A stretch of 64,000 nucleotides of DNA from Okapia johnstoni (Eukaryota; Chordata; Mammalia; Artiodactyla; Giraffidae). The notes beneath the pieces were generated by a model. It was not told where the DNA came from, ran no database searches, and worked only from the letters and a program-made list of their open reading frames with translations. The translations under genes and the position numbers were made by a program. Positions 11,266 to 35,794 of the stretch are shown here, in pieces. The DNA is taken from assembly GCA_024291935.2 (NCBI GenBank), contig CM044326.1, positions 32,177,948 to 32,241,947 on the forward strand. The letters are read 5' to 3'. Numbering within the stretch: position 1 is the first letter of the stretch; every line of letters begins with the position of its first letter.

Positions 11266-14200
11266 CACAGTATTTAAAAAATTGCTAACGTGTTTTACTT
11301 TGCCATAGAGGAACTAACATTTGTATAATGGTTGAATTGTTCCCTCTTTTTTTTGTTACTGGACTTGCTGTCTTGGCGGAAAGTGTCACCCTTACCTGCA
11401 ATTATGCAAATAGTCTTACATTTTTTCCCTATTGGATATTCTGTTTGTTTTGCGTTCTGGTCCTTTAAAACATACTGAGTTTATCTTTGCATTGGTATGA
11501 GGTAAGGGTTAAGCGTCCTTTCCTTCCCACGTCTGGTCGGCTATGCCAACACCGTTGTGCAGTGGCCCCCCTGCCCCCCCACTAGACGGACGGGCCACGT
11601 TTTCCTCTACCCGGCTCCTGTGCACTTGAACTGCGTCTGGCCCCTCTAGCCCGTTTCCCTGGGTTGTTCTATACCTGCTGCCTGGCAATCCTTAACACTT
11701 TGCTTAAAGTTCTGACCATCACGGAAAAGCCGTTCTTTACAACTAAACTTGAAAGTAAAAAAATAGGAACTGGGTTGGGGTGGCAACACCCCTGAAGGTT
11801 TCTCTGGGAAGGACCGGCCCTCAGAGGCGGGAGGATGGCTCCCCGAGAAGCCTGGTGTTTCCCTCCAGGCCTCCAGCCTCCTTTCCCGTCCTTCAGGGGC
11901 GTGGATGTCCCTTTGTCTCGGCCACATGTCCCCTCCGGTCTCCTCGTGGTCACGGACTTTGCGGCCGCTGTCAGGGGGTTCCATTCACAGCAGTCGGCTG
12001 GTTCCCGGGAGGCTGGGCTGGGCCACACGGAGGCCTCGCCGGACCGAGGTGTCCACTCCCTCCCCGGCTTGTGACCACCAGCCGCCTCCCCGTAGGCCAG
12101 CTGGGGGCAGCTGAAGACAGGGGCTGACTCCTTCGGTGCCTCCTGGGGTGGAGTCCATGTCCAGTGACTGGCCACTTTGGGGGTGAAAGTCCGCTCCCGC
12201 TCCAGTTTGGGACCCTTCTGGGGGGCTGCCGCGGTGGGGTCGGCCGGCTCTCGTCACCTCCGAGCCGCTGAGCGAGTTCTCCAGCTCTCGTCCTGCCGCT
12301 CCTGCTCACTCACAGCTGTTTTCCCAGGAGGCCCCTGGCCCGCTCCGCAAATCGCTGAGCCCCGCGTCTGTTTCCCGCGTGGTCCCGGGAGTCAGCGGCG
12401 ACCGGCGGCCTCGGCGCTGATGCTGGTGGCGAGGTCGTGTCGGGGGGGCTGCAGCCCTGGTGCCTGGGATGTGACTCTGGGGAGGGCTGCCGTGGTTGTG
12501 CCCAGGCTGGGCACTGGGCGGCAGGAACGGGGTCACAGCAGCGCTGTGGGATCAGATGGCTGGTGCTGCCGCTGGAGAAGGCTGCCCAGCCGCTGAGCCA
12601 CCTGCGGTCTGGTTGAAGGTCAGTGTGAGAGTCTGTGATGAGGGCGGAAACAGTGCGGGACCAGGCCCAGGGCTTGGCTTCAAGGAGGTGGGGTTCTCGA
12701 CCTCGGCAGGCCTGCCCCGCGGCACCCGAGCTCCCTGGCGGAGCTGCTTCAGAAGCTGGGCTCGGTCCACCGGCACTGCCCTTTCCCTGCGCCTGGTGAG
12801 GGGGTCACCTCTGCCCGGGACAGCTTCTCCCTGTGACTGGTCTGCACTGGTGGTGAGGGGAGGCCTTGGGCCCCAGGGGCAGCTGAGGCCACCCTGGGAG
12901 CTCGGCCCATCCTGGTCTGTCCTGACCTTCCCCTCGTGGGTCACCGAGCCCTTCCCTGACCTCCAGAGTCTGCTTCCCAGGGAGCCTCCTGGGGCAAACA
13001 CTCAGGAGCCCCAGATTCCCCGGTTCTCTTAAGCCCCCAGACCCACGGAGGATGACAGCAGACTTCCACAAACGCAACCACATAGAAATCTGAACCACGG
13101 CTTCGCCTGGATGCGGCGTCTCTGCCAGAGCAGAGTAACGGCACCGGCACCCAGCCACTCGTGTGGCCAATACGTTCCTCTCCACCCCGCAGTGACGGCT
13201 TGCGTTTGTGTGTGAGGAACAGCAGTGCTCGTTACGGTCTTGCCCCAGGGCTGCGTTAGTTTTCCTGTCTTCTGTCATCGCATCACCGAAGGGCCTGAAC
13301 CATCTGGACAGACTTCACACCGTCGTGAGGTCCACCGTGACCATGACCATCCGGTGGAAGGAGCTAGCGGGGGCGGGTGTGCGAGGCCTCGGGGAGACGC
13401 CCGAGCCGTGCAGGACTCAGGGCCTGCCACGCTGGCATGGGTGTGGGGTCCCGTGGTCCATGGGATACCGGGGCGCCCTCTGTGAGCCCAGAGCAGACCA
13501 CCCGGCCCAGCGCCTGCCGCCACTGAGGAGGAGGAAGGACCAGGTTCAGAGGCCTCTTTGGGCCTGAAGCTCACACGTGGGGGCCCTGCTCCGACTCATT
13601 TACTGAGTCCTGTGTAAGGACGGCTGCCAGCTTTGGCTGCTTCTGGAGCAGGAGAGACCCTACAGAAATTCTAAGCTGGGATGTGGGCAGCCTTGTGCTC
13701 AGGCCATACTAGCAGGCAGGTCTAGTGCCTATGGTGTTAGAGTATTTATGTGGGAATGGATGCTACGTGGAGTTTATAAGCCCAGTAGGATCACCAGTGC
13801 AGACCCTCAGGTTTTAGAGCAAGGGCCTGCCATCCACACGGGAGAACTGATCACCATTTATGCAACACCTCCTGACTAGCCACTGGCCCTGGTGGAGACA
13901 GAGGGCCTGACACGGGGCATCAGCTGACTACACGGCCAGGACTGCCCTGCCTCACAAGGTTGTGCCCAGCAACGGCAGTCCGCCTGAACAGAAGTAGCTC
14001 ACTTCAATTGAGAGGGGGCGCGGTGAAAGTCACAGGCCAGTGGTACGGGCGGGATTCTGCTGGCATCTTCCTGGGAAACTCACCAGAGGAGGGTGTGTGG
14101 GCCAAACGCGCTCTGCTGGTGAGTCTGGGCCTGGCGGAGAGAGAAGGGAAAACTCCGCAGCGGGCAGAGCTTTTGAGAAGTCCGGGGTCACCGTGCAGCA

Positions 14201-14685
14201 CGTGGGTCAGGGGCTGCTCAAGGTTTGGCTATGGTGCACGCTGTGGTCTGGGGCTCACATCGGCTTCAGGACAGGCGGACCTGCTAAGGGACCATGAGCA
14301 TGACTCTCTCTAGAAATTGCCCTCTGCCTCAGGAAGCTGCCTCACCTGAGACAATTCATGCCCACCACGGCCACATCCCTTGGTGTGGTCCCCGGGCCTC
14401 GGCTTGGGACACATCCACCGACGCTCAGAGCTTCCCGTGGGACCGGCTGAGGCCTTGTTGCAGCTGCATCCCAGGCCGACAGCCCCTCTGCCCGGTTCTG
14501 CTGCCTTGCTTCTCCACGGGTGCTGTGCGTGGATTTCAGAGTCTTCAGCATCTGTTTCCCAGGGAAGCTGACCTAAGCTTCTGGTTTATGTTTGTCTCAT
14601 GTCCGTCTGTTCATCTCACAAAATTCTCTTGTAAATTCTAGTGTTTTCTTAGCAGCGTATCTTGAGTGTGTAGGTATACAGTTAT
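11263..14685. other. Intergenic; includes a CpG-richer patch
   Basis: No exon chain is recognised. About 12170-12450 is GC-rich with raised CpG density but without a start codon in a recognisable protein, so it is at most an unassigned CpG-rich patch. About 13600-14310 has a distinct texture that may be an old retroelement remnant, but I could not place it in a family. Confidence 0.4.
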
Positions 14686-14915
14686 GTGTGAACACATGCT
14701 GAGTTGCTTCAGTCATGTCTGACTCTTTTGTGACCGCACGGACTATAGCCCACCAGGCTCCTCTGTCCACGGGATTCTCCAGGCAAGAATACTGGAGTGG
14801 GTTGCCATGCCCTCCTCCTGGGGGATCTTCTTAACCCAGGGATTGAACCCGGGTCTCTTAGGTCTCCTGCATTGGGAGGTGGGTTCTTTACCACTATGCC
14901 ACCTGGGAAGCCCCA
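14686..14915 (-). mobile_element. Bov-tA SINE, near full length
   Basis: Reverse orientation from the 'gttgcttcagtcatgtctga' body end to the tRNA-like head at the right ('ccactatgccacctgggaag'). It lies at the edge of an antisense L1 fragment. Confidence 0.88.
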
Positions 14916-15720
14916 TGTAGTCATATTCTCCAATAAATATAACTTTGTCTCTCTGTTTCCACAGATATATAGCTTAGTCTTTTCTTTGACTTGTTTAATT
15001 GGGTAGACTTGCCAAACAAATTATAATAGTTGTGAGAGTGCAGCTTCCCATCTTGTTTCTGATTTGAATGGGTGCAGATTTTTGATGCTGCTTTTTTATA
15101 TACACTGTTTCTAAAGATTAATTGATTTATTGATTAGGTTGTGTTGGGCCGTATCTCCATAGCGGTGCAGGGGCAGTTGCTCTGTGGCTTGTGGGATCTT
15201 AGCTTCTCGATCAGGGATCGAACATGCACACTCTGCATTGTGAGGTGGATTCTTAACCAGCGAAGCACCAGAGAAGCCCCTTGATGTTGTTTTAAGGTAG
15301 CTTTTTTTTTGAAAAAAAAAAATCATATTCAGGTACTTTTTTTCTTATTACACAGACTTTAAAAAAAGGTGTCTGAGGTGTATTCAGTTATATGAATGAC
15401 TTTGGGTGTCCCTGGATGAAAAATTTGCAATTTTCTCCTTTGCTTGTTGATGTAATAAATTAGTGATAAATTACCTAAAGCTAACCTGTTGTTACATTTT
15501 TAATAACTTCTGCTTGATGACGCTTTCTTATTACATTGGGTTGTATTCAATACACCGATATTTTCTTTGAACTTCTTTACCTCAGTATTTGAAAATGCAA
15601 TTTCTCACTACTTTCTTTCCTTCACTATTCTAAGAGGATTCTAGCAGTAGTGTGACACTGACTTTTAAAACATGCATTTTGGAGTTTTCCACATTTTCTA
15701 TAGATGGAAATTATTTTAAT
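14916..15720 (-). mobile_element. Decayed antisense L1 ORF2 with a nested SINE
   Basis: The left part (about 14940-15115) contains a 'gtgagagtgcagcttcccat' block and the right part (about 15420-15640) a 'gtgataaattacctaaagct' block. Both match the order of antisense L1 ORF2. A CHR-type SINE at about 15117-15284 splits it. It is highly diverged and has no coding capacity. Confidence 0.5.
15117..15284 (-). mobile_element. CHR-type SINE nested in L1
   Basis: Reverse-oriented element with a T-rich left end ('gattaattgatttattgatt', the tail read backwards) and a tRNA-like head at the right ('ttcttaaccagcgaagcacc'). Confidence 0.65.
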
Positions 15721-15809
15721 GATGAGGGAACTCCGTGACTTTTGAAGGGTAAATGGAACTCATCTCTAAAAACGCTGGAGTCCCGCGCCTTTCACAGCGG
15801 CCGACGTTG

Positions 15810-15945
15810 GACCTCCCCGGACGCCCAGCGGTCAAGCCCCCGCCTTCCAGTGTGAGGGGTGAGGCTCGTTCCCTGGTTGGGGAGCTCAGATCCCACGTGC
15901 CTCTCAGCCAAAAAACAAAACATAAAACAAGCAATATTATAACAA
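15810..15945 (+). mobile_element. CHR-type SINE, diverged
   Basis: A forward element resembling the tRNA-like head, followed by 'gttccctggttggggagctc', 'agatcccacgtgcc' and an A-rich tail ending near 15945. Confidence 0.5.
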
Positions 15946-16151
15946 ATTTGATAAAGACTTTAAAAGGTGGTGGCTATTTAATCATCTTTTCAGTGTATCC
16001 TGTGGTTCTCCCACTGGGTCACTCGCCTCTCAGTTGTCATGGTCTCTCTTGTTTTGGCCAAACTTTAAAAAGTAAGATCCCCTCACGTGTGTTTTTTAAA
16101 AATAGATATGCTATTCCAGAGATGTCGCTCTCTTTTTAAATTTTAGGAAAT

Positions 16152-16424
16152 TTCAGTCCTTTGGCCATGCTGGGTCTCCATTGCTGTGTGGCTTTTCTCT
16201 AGCTGCAGCGAGCGGGGGCCTCTCTCCAGTTCTGCTGCAACCACTCTCTCACTGGGCTGCCTTCTCTAGTCGGGGAGCCCGGGCTCCAGAGCTCAGGCTC
16301 AGTAGTTGTGATGTAGGGCCCTGTGGCTCTGCAATATATGGAATCTTCCCGGACCAGGGATTGAACCCACGTCCCCTGCATTGGCAGGCAGATTCTTATC
16401 CACTGGACAACCAGGATAGTCCCC
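16152..16424 (-). mobile_element. CHR-type SINE, near full length
   Basis: Reverse-oriented, with the head at the right ('ttatccactggacaacc') and 'ggaccagggattgaaccc' before it. The body extends left with the 'agtagttgtgatg' and 'tctctagtcggggagcc' blocks. Confidence 0.7.
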
Positions 16425-16456
16425 TGAGGTGTGTAAATTAGCCAATCCACTGGATA

Positions 16457-16675
16457 ATGGGCTTCTCTGGTGGCTCAGATGGTAAAGCATCTGTCTGCAA
16501 TGCAGGAGATCCAGGTTCGATTCCTGGGTTGGGAAGATCCCCCAGAGAAGGAAATGGCACCCCACTCCAGTGTTCTTGCCTGGAAAATCCCCTGGATGGA
16601 GGAGCCTGGTAGGCTACAGTCCATGGGGTTGCAAAGAGTCGGACACAACAGAGCGACTTCACTTTCGCTTTCACT
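16457..16675 (+). mobile_element. Bov-tA SINE, full length
   Basis: Forward Bov-tA from 'ggcttctctggtggctcaga' through the B-box-like 'ggttcgattcctgg' to 'gtcggacacaacagagcgac'. It is one of the best-preserved copies in the window. Confidence 0.9.
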
Positions 16676-16959
16676 GGATAATGAATGCATGGGTTTCAAC
16701 TCTTCTCGAAGTTGTGGTGGGGGAGGGTCACTGAATCTCCTGAGTGGGCTCCTTTGGTTGAACCAGGGAACTCAACAGCAGCAGAAACCCTGTGTGCATT
16801 CTCCAAGAGAATGGCTGCTGTCCTAGACCTGTGGCTGGTCTTCGGTGTGCACTTTCAGTGACTGCCAAGTGGATGTGCAATTCACAGAACTGCAAATGGT
16901 ACCAGCACAGGAGATGCTCAACTTCATAATGATAAGGGAAACCCAAGTTTACACATCAA

Positions 16960-17622
16960 TGAGATTTTCCCCCCATGTAAGATTGACAGAATTTTAAAGC
17001 AACCAATTTTTCTCAGTTTTGGAGTGGGTGTCTGAAATATGGATATAGAGGTAAATTTGTATGGCATTTTAAGAGGGCAGTTTGCTAATTTCTGCCAACC
17101 CTCAAAACATGCAAACCCATGACCAGCAATCCCTCTTCTAAGAATTTCTCTTCTAGGAAATACTTGTAGCAGTGCACAAGCATATGTGTATGAGGAAACT
17201 CACTCAACAGTATTTGAAATAGCAAAAATGAAAGGCATTAATCAGTTACCCAAAGAGGAACAGTTATGCAAATTGTGGAATCATCATAATTATCGACTGT
17301 TACACAGTTATTAAGAAGAATGAAGTAAATCTCTATGTGTGGGCAGGGAATAATGTCCATGACATATTGCTGAATTAAAGAATCAACCTGCAGAATGGTG
17401 TGTATAGTATAAAGCATATATGTAAATTGTGGGCATGTGTGCTTATGTGCTTAGCAGAATGCCCAGAAAAGTAGAAGCCGGACTGTGAAGAGTGGTCATC
17501 CCGGTGGTGTGGCAGGGTGGGGATGGGGAGGACAAGAAGGAGACACCGTCTTCTTATTTTATACATTTCTATGTGGCTTGATTTTAAAATGAGCAAATAT
17601 TACTTTGGCAATAAAACAAAAA
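16960..17622 (+). mobile_element. L1M-type LINE 3' end
   Basis: The sequence follows the conserved 3' region of old L1M elements: 'gagggcagtttgctaatttc', 'tcttctaagaatttctcttc', 'gaggaaactcactcaaca', 'cagaatggtgtgtatagtat', then an A-rich end near 17620. It is truncated and diverged. Confidence 0.65.
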
Positions 17623-17625
17623 GAT

Positions 17626-17870
17626 TTTTTCGCGCTTGCAACAAAAACGCTGATGTAATTTTAAACCGCTTGGCAGTTTCTTTTAGGAGGAGGCTTTCTC
17701 TGCTCTGGGAATTGGACTAAACGTGCCTCGGTCTCAAAAGGAACTAGAAAAGGCGTTAATTCTATTAATTAATGCATCAGCAGATTCCATCTCAGCAAAG
17801 GCTGTCTTAATGAGGTGCTGGGGCATCCATTGTTTATCTCACCAGCACCAGCGCAGGGCTCTGCTTGTCA
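17626..17870. other. AT/TAAT-rich island upstream of TMEM179 (candidate regulatory element)
   Basis: This is a unique AT-rich patch about 0.7-1.0 kb upstream of the TMEM179 start codon, immediately before GC-rich promoter sequence. It contains 'ttaattctattaattaatgc' with several TAAT homeodomain-type cores and shows no repeat signature. This texture is common in conserved non-coding elements, but conservation cannot be judged from one sequence. Confidence 0.35.
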
Positions 17871-18229
17871 GGCCGTGTGAGCGATGGCCCTTCCGAGGGG
17901 GCCGTGGCGGAGAAGCAAAGCAGCTCACAGACCCGCTCCCCGCTCCGTGGATGACCTCTGTGTCGTTTTCATGACCCCAGCTCGTCCCCTCTCTGTCTCA
18001 TTTCCCCTATACTTGCTGCAAGCCCGGACCCCCGAAAAAGAGTCGTTCCAGCCTGGACAGCAAACCTCACTCCCACCTCTCCCTGTGGGCATCTCGGACT
18101 CGTCCCTCTGAGCGCGTCTCTCCTGGCCTTCGCCCCTTAACGCTGACGGGGGTGCTGGGACCAGGGAACCGTTCGATGTGAAGCCCACACGCGTAACTCC
18201 TGGTCCCAGAGTCGGGTCTCCGTAAGCCG

Positions 18230-28038
<9,809 letters not shown>

Positions 28039-29984
28039 GCCCGGCCGGACACCCTGCTGGAACAGGGGTGCACTCACTCCCCTGGGCCGCGGCCCTGGCT
28101 CTGCCAAGCCCCCACGCCCTTGCATGCCTCCCCTCGGCTCTGTGCAGTACTGGGCAACCCCCTCACTGGGCACCCTGCTCCCACCCTGAATGGGCCTGGC
28201 AGCTGGTGGGGCTGGGGCCTCCCCCAGGCTCTGTGCAGGGGCCTCCATCCGTCCGGTGGTGAGCCTGGGGGAGGCCACCGGCCAGTGGGCTTGTTGTGGC
28301 CATGTGCCCCTGCAGGCCTCGGCTGGATGCCATCTGTGTGACTTCCTGCCAGGTCCCGTGGCAGCAGCCTATGGCCCCAGTGTGACCCTAGCGGCCCGCG
28401 ATGGCCACACGTCACTCTCGTCACCTGCTCCTGAACTGTGTGGGGGACAAGGAGCCCGCCACCTGCGAGCCAAGCGCCTTGTGTGGGAAGGAGCCCCTCG
28501 CCCTGGTGGTCCCCAGGGCTGAGAGCCCCTCTGCTCTGGCTCCAGAGCCCCTGGGAAAGCACAGCGTGGTGGGTCGGCCTGGAGTCAGGCCGCAGCGGTG
28601 GTGCGGGCTTCCTGGGGGCCTGGCCACAGGAGGCCCCAGGGGCCCCCCTGTGGGCTGGGCCTGTGCTTGTGGGCTGGAGACGGGGGCTCCGGATGTGGGG
28701 GTGACGTCTTTCAGGGGAGAGGGACCAGGTGCCACTGCGGGTGTGTGTGTGCATGTGAGGTGTGTGAGGGTGTGGATGTGTGTGTGATGTGAGTGCATGT
28801 GGTCAGAGTGTGTGCGAGCATGCGTGAGTGTGCACATAAGCTTGCATGATGAGGTGTGAGCATGTGTGAATGTGTTGTGTGTACACATGAGTGTGCCCAT
28901 GCACAAGTGTGTGTGTGAGTGTGCGTGTGTGGGTGGAGACCAGAGCAGGCAGCTGTCTGCACCCCCATCCCCAGGGTCCCCCGTACCCCAGAGGAGGGGC
29001 CGCTTTCCCATCTCAGGGGGCCCCAAGGGCGCAGTCCCGCCCCCATGGCGGCAGGCGGAGGAGCTGGAGGAGGGGCCCGGGCCCAGGGTTTCCTGCTGAG
29101 CCACCTGGGGCTGCCTGGCTGTGGACGCCCCTCAGGGCTCCCGGCTCAGGAGACAGGTCTGGCCTGCATGCTTGTTTGCAGTGGCTCAATGTCCCTGAAG
29201 GGAGGGGCCCGGGGCGTCCAGAGGCCACGGATCTGGGCCTGGGTCTAGGGGCCCCATGTGGCAAGCAGCCTGGGCCTGGGAAGCGAGGTGCAGGTCCCTT
29301 GTCATGATGTGCTCGGCTGGCCCCTTTCGGGAGGGGGGCTCGGGGCAGAGGTGAGGGAGGCTCCTGGCATCTTAGATGCTCTGGCCCCTGGCCTGGCTCA
29401 GGGCTCTGGCCAGAGCAGCAGGGTCCTTGGGGAGGCGTTTTGACAGAACCTGAGGCCCCCAAGGGGATCTGCCTGCCCAGTCCGCTGGCCCCTGAGAGTT
29501 CCTGGTCTGTTCCCAGCAGAAGGGGGTGGCTCTGCCTTGTCCTCCAGGAGGCGGCAGCCATCTGGGCCCTGGAGGGTGGAGCAGGCCCTGGACGTGGGCT
29601 TCTGGACCGGAGGCTCTGCTGCGGGTGTGGGTGTGCCCGGGCACTTGTGGATGGCCTGGAGCCGGTCTGGGCAGCCCTTCTGTCAGAGCAGCGGAGACCT
29701 GTGTCCACATATAGGGCCACCTGCAGAGTGGAACTGTTGCTGACACAGGCTGTCGCGGGCCAGAGGCACTGGCACCCCCAGACTTCGCCATCCTGGGGGC
29801 TCCCAGGAAAGGCACGGCTGGCCTCGGGGAGGGTGTCCTGGGACAGGAGCCGGTGGCCTAGCAGTGGGCCGGGGAGGCCCTCTGGGGCTGGACAGGAGGG
29901 GCCGGCCATGCCCCCGGGCCCCTGAGGAGGGTCTGCCCCGACGCTTCCACAATGCCTGCTTCTCCCCACTGCTGTTTGATGATG
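28039..29984. other. TMEM179 3' flank / probable 3' UTR
   Basis: GC-rich sequence after the TMEM179 stop. The 3' UTR should begin here, but no canonical plus-strand polyadenylation signal was found. A TG-rich low-complexity stretch lies at 28739-28935. No further coding exon is recognised. Confidence 0.4.
28739..28935 (+). repeat. TG-rich low-complexity tract
   Basis: Imperfect TG repeats are mixed with TGTGAG, GTGCAT and related words. It may lie in the TMEM179 3' UTR. Confidence 0.8.
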
Positions 29985-30195
29985 GACATTCTATTTTAGT
30001 TCTACTGCAGCTTAACTGAAAGTGAAGGTTCTTCAACGCAAATGTATTTATTTCTCAAGTCAGAATGAAAACAAAAATACCTGAGCCTCTAATGCGGATG
30101 GGCGATTGGGTGTCTCTTGATCCATCTTTTCTGCATCTTCAGTTTGCCTTTGTTTCTATTGTTCTGTCTGCTTTCAATTTAAGACTGAAAACACT
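29985..30195. other. AT-rich island between the two convergent genes
   Basis: A unique AT-rich patch in GC-rich surroundings. On the minus strand it contains an AATAAA (plus-strand TTTATT near 30047-30053), which could serve as a distal polyadenylation signal for C14orf180. It could also be a conserved non-coding element or the distal end of the TMEM179 transcript. Confidence 0.35.
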
Positions 30196-31549
30196 GCCTT
30201 CTGTGTTTGCTCCTGGAGTTTCCCAGACGTACTGGGACCCGGGCGTCGCCCCGCCCCCGCGGCTGCAGCCCCCATCTGCGCGTTTCCTCGTGGGTTCCGT
30301 TCTGTCTGCTTCCCGTCACCACTTCTTGGGTGTGAGGATGGATTTCGTGTTTCAGAATTCTCGGGGTTGACGGGTGTACCTTGAGCGATGCTTTTCCAAA
30401 AGCAGCGGGGGTCCAGGTCTTGCGGACCGTCTGGAGCTGAGCGGGTCTTTGCAGAAGCCCTGAGCTGAGAGCGGTGGGCCATGAGGAGCGGGCGTAGGGG
30501 AGGCCGGTCCCCCCTGGGTGCTCCCCTCTCGACGGGCTCAGGGCTGGGGGTGCTGAGCCCCATGGGTCGGGTCTGCCACTTAGCCTGCCCGTCCTCTTCA
30601 GGCGGTGGGGTGGGCGCAGGGGGCAGCTGGTGTCCGTGAGGGTGGCAGCTGTGATGCTGGAGGGTCCCCAAGGGCCGCTGCCCCTGGAGGCGGGCCTCTC
30701 TCCGCTGGGCTCCCGGCTCAGGACTCCCTGAGTTCTGAAGCCCGAAGGGACACTGGGGACGGGAGCCCCGGCCCCTGAAGCCCCGGGGGGCTGGCTCGCA
30801 TAGCACCCCGTCCTCTGCAGCAGCCGCCGAAGTGAATCTAGAGTAAGTCGGTCCCGACTTGCCTCCTTGGGGCCAACGTCTCCAGGAGGAAAGAGGTGGC
30901 AGTGTTTCAACAGAAAACTGGCGTCTCCCCACCTGACCCATGGGGGCAGACGGCAGGAGCCCAGGAGGCGTGCGGACGCCCGTCTTCAGGCTGGGGGGCT
31001 TCTCCCCCAGTGGGGCCTCCCTGCTTTGTTCGGGCTCCTCTCCCTCCCTGCAGCCTGAGGGGACCCTGGGTCTGGCTCTGCAGGGCCCCCTCGGTCTGGC
31101 TGCGTGGGATACATGGTCACAGGGCTCCCGGCCTCCACAAAGCCCACGTGGGGCCACTGGGACCCAGGCCGACGGCTTCAGAGGTGCCAGGTGGCACACA
31201 TGCCCTGGACAAGAGGGGCTCCCCAGGCCTGGCGCCCGGCGCTGGTGGCAGATAAGCTGGGGTGCCGGGTCCCCCCTCACGTGAGTGCAGGAGAGAGTGC
31301 GCCCCAGATCCACCTCTTCCGGCGGGGTTTTGGGGTCTGGGCTGCAGGCCCCAGGCAGTGGAGCCCGGTTTCCTTTCCTCCTCTGGGTGCCCCGGAAAGA
31401 GGGAGGGTGCCCCCGGGTTCAAGGGGCTACACGCAGACACCTCCAGGCCCAGCCCAAGGTCACCAAGAGTTCCTGCTGGGGTGAGGGGGGCGCCCGAAGG
31501 GTAGCCCTGGGGGCCGGAACCCGTGGGTGCCCGGGTTTTAGTGGCGACA

Positions 31550-31555
31550 TTTAAT
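31550..31555 (-). terminator. C14orf180: Candidate C14orf180 polyadenylation signal (ATTAAA)
   Basis: An ATTAAA on the minus strand lies 211 bases downstream of the C14orf180 stop codon. It is the first plausible signal after the stop. The alternative is the AATAAA near 30050. Only transcript data would decide. Confidence 0.4.
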
Positions 31556-31765
31556 AGAAGACCTCCCAGTGGACGCCAGCGTGTGCAACAGGAGGGGCTG
31601 CGTCCCGAGGCTGCGGGGCCTCACGCCTCAGCTCCAGTCACAGGCCCCCCTTTCCCAGTGGCCACGCCTGCAGCTGCCCCTCCATGTCTCCAGGGCCCAG
31701 GCTGTCTGGAAGCCAGAGCCGACCTGGGGTGCAGACCCCGGGTCCCAGGGGGATGGGCATCGCCA

Positions 31766-34466
<2,701 letters not shown>

Positions 34467-34560
34467 TTATCGGGACATGGTCCTGAGATAAGCACAGACA
34501 TTATTTATTACCCAGGGAACCCTCGCAGGAATAAAATAAAAGGGGAGAGATTCTTTCCAG
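34467..34560 (-). promoter_or_regulatory. C14orf180: AT-rich 5' flank of C14orf180 coding exon 1
   Basis: Directly upstream on the minus strand are a GATA-type 'cttatct' and AT-rich boxes ('gggtaataaataatg', 'ccttttattttattcc') in GC-rich surroundings. It may be 5' UTR, core promoter or the end of an upstream intron. No start site can be fixed from sequence. Confidence 0.3.
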
Positions 34561-34689
34561 GAAGCTGAGCTGGCATCCCTCCACCCCTCAGCCTTGCCCA
34601 CAAGCAGATACCGCCTCCCTTTGACCTGCTCCTGGCGTGGAGGAACCCTGCTTGCTCAGAACCACCATGGTCAGTGGCCTCCCCTGATG

Positions 34690-34868
34690 CCCATCTTCTT
34701 AATCATCAGCTTTAATGGCTGCATAATATTCCACAGGGCTGACCCTGTGATTTACGACCACGCTCCTTCATTAGTGGGGATGTTCTGGAGGTTTGCATTT
34801 TACTATTGCCACTTGCAATTTTTTTGAGGCTACAGATAAGACTGCAGTAAACATCACTGCTGCTTCCT
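34690..34868 (-). mobile_element. L1M-type LINE 3' fragment, antisense
   Basis: 'tttaatggctgcataatatt' followed by 'cca', then 'tacagataagactgcagtaa', is the familiar antisense L1 3' region. It lies just upstream of C14orf180 exon 1 and is diverged. Confidence 0.6.
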
Positions 34869-35534
34869 TCCTGGGGATGCTCCAGGCTGAAAGCTGGCGT
34901 CCAGGGCTGGACTTCGTCAGGCCTTCGTGGGGGCTGGGAAAAGCTTCTCTGGGGGTTTACTGGGGCCGGAGGTGCTGGGCCCACCCCTCAGTACCGCCCA
35001 GACTCTCCGTCTTTCCCTCGGTCTTTCTGTCCCTCCCTCTCTCTCCCTGGTTTGTAGACTGCTCATGGACTAGGTGTAAGGTGGTACTGCCCCCTCTGGG
35101 AGCCTCTGAGTGCGGCCTGTCTGGTGTGAATTTTCTTTCACGTCCTTTGAAGGGTCCTTGACTTTTGAGGCCTCCCCCAGTCCTGTGAGGGTGAAGCCCG
35201 GCAGCCCCAGTCCTGCCTTGTACCTATGCAGCAAAGTGGACGCCGGGGGGTGTGACCAGGACCTCTGTGCCCCGTCCCCAGGGATAACAAGAGCGGGTGG
35301 CACGGGAGCTTCTCCCCACCATCCCCAGCCCCAGGCTCTGCCGGGGTCCTGCTCTGGGCCCCTGGGCGGGCCTTCCTGCTCGCTCTCTATGGGGGCAGAT
35401 ATTTGCGCTTTATGAGGGGTGAGCTGGCTTCCATCCGCCCTCCAAGGACCCCGCCCCCAAGGGTGGAGGTGGGGCTGAGGTGGGAGCTGCTGGGTGGGGG
35501 AGGAGGGCAAGGGGGCCTGGTTTGGGGGAGGGCT
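34869..35534. other. Intergenic, no recognisable feature
   Basis: GC-rich unique sequence without a supported exon or repeat. Confidence 0.45.
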
Positions 35535-35632
35535 CTCTTGTCTGGGAGATAACAGCCTGGCCATTCGGTTATTTCAAAAAGGAGCAATTTTCTCCTATCT
35601 CAGCATCAGGCTTTTTATTGCAAATAGGGTCA
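35535..35632. other. Short AT-rich island (candidate regulatory element)
   Basis: It contains 'ggttatttcaaaaagg' and 'ggctttttattgcaaat' within GC-rich DNA, about 1.1 kb upstream of C14orf180 coding exon 1. It is not a known repeat. Confidence 0.3.
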
Positions 35633-35794
35633 CGGGGGTGGAAGGGTGGGGAGGAGAGGCCTGCTCCCACAGAGGAGGTGGCCTGGGGGCCCAGCCTCAG
35701 CCTTGGGGGGTCAGGGCTCTGGCAGCGGCCCAGCGGTTGAACCCCTACTGGGGTTCCCAGGGCCCTGCCCCCAGGCCGGGGGTGGCGGGACAAC

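Noticed and set aside
30174..31313. 379-residue minus-strand frame downstream of C14orf180
   Set aside because: It lies beyond the reconstructed stop codon, has low-complexity Pro/Gly/Arg composition and overlaps plus-strand frames of similar length. It is most likely 3' flank.
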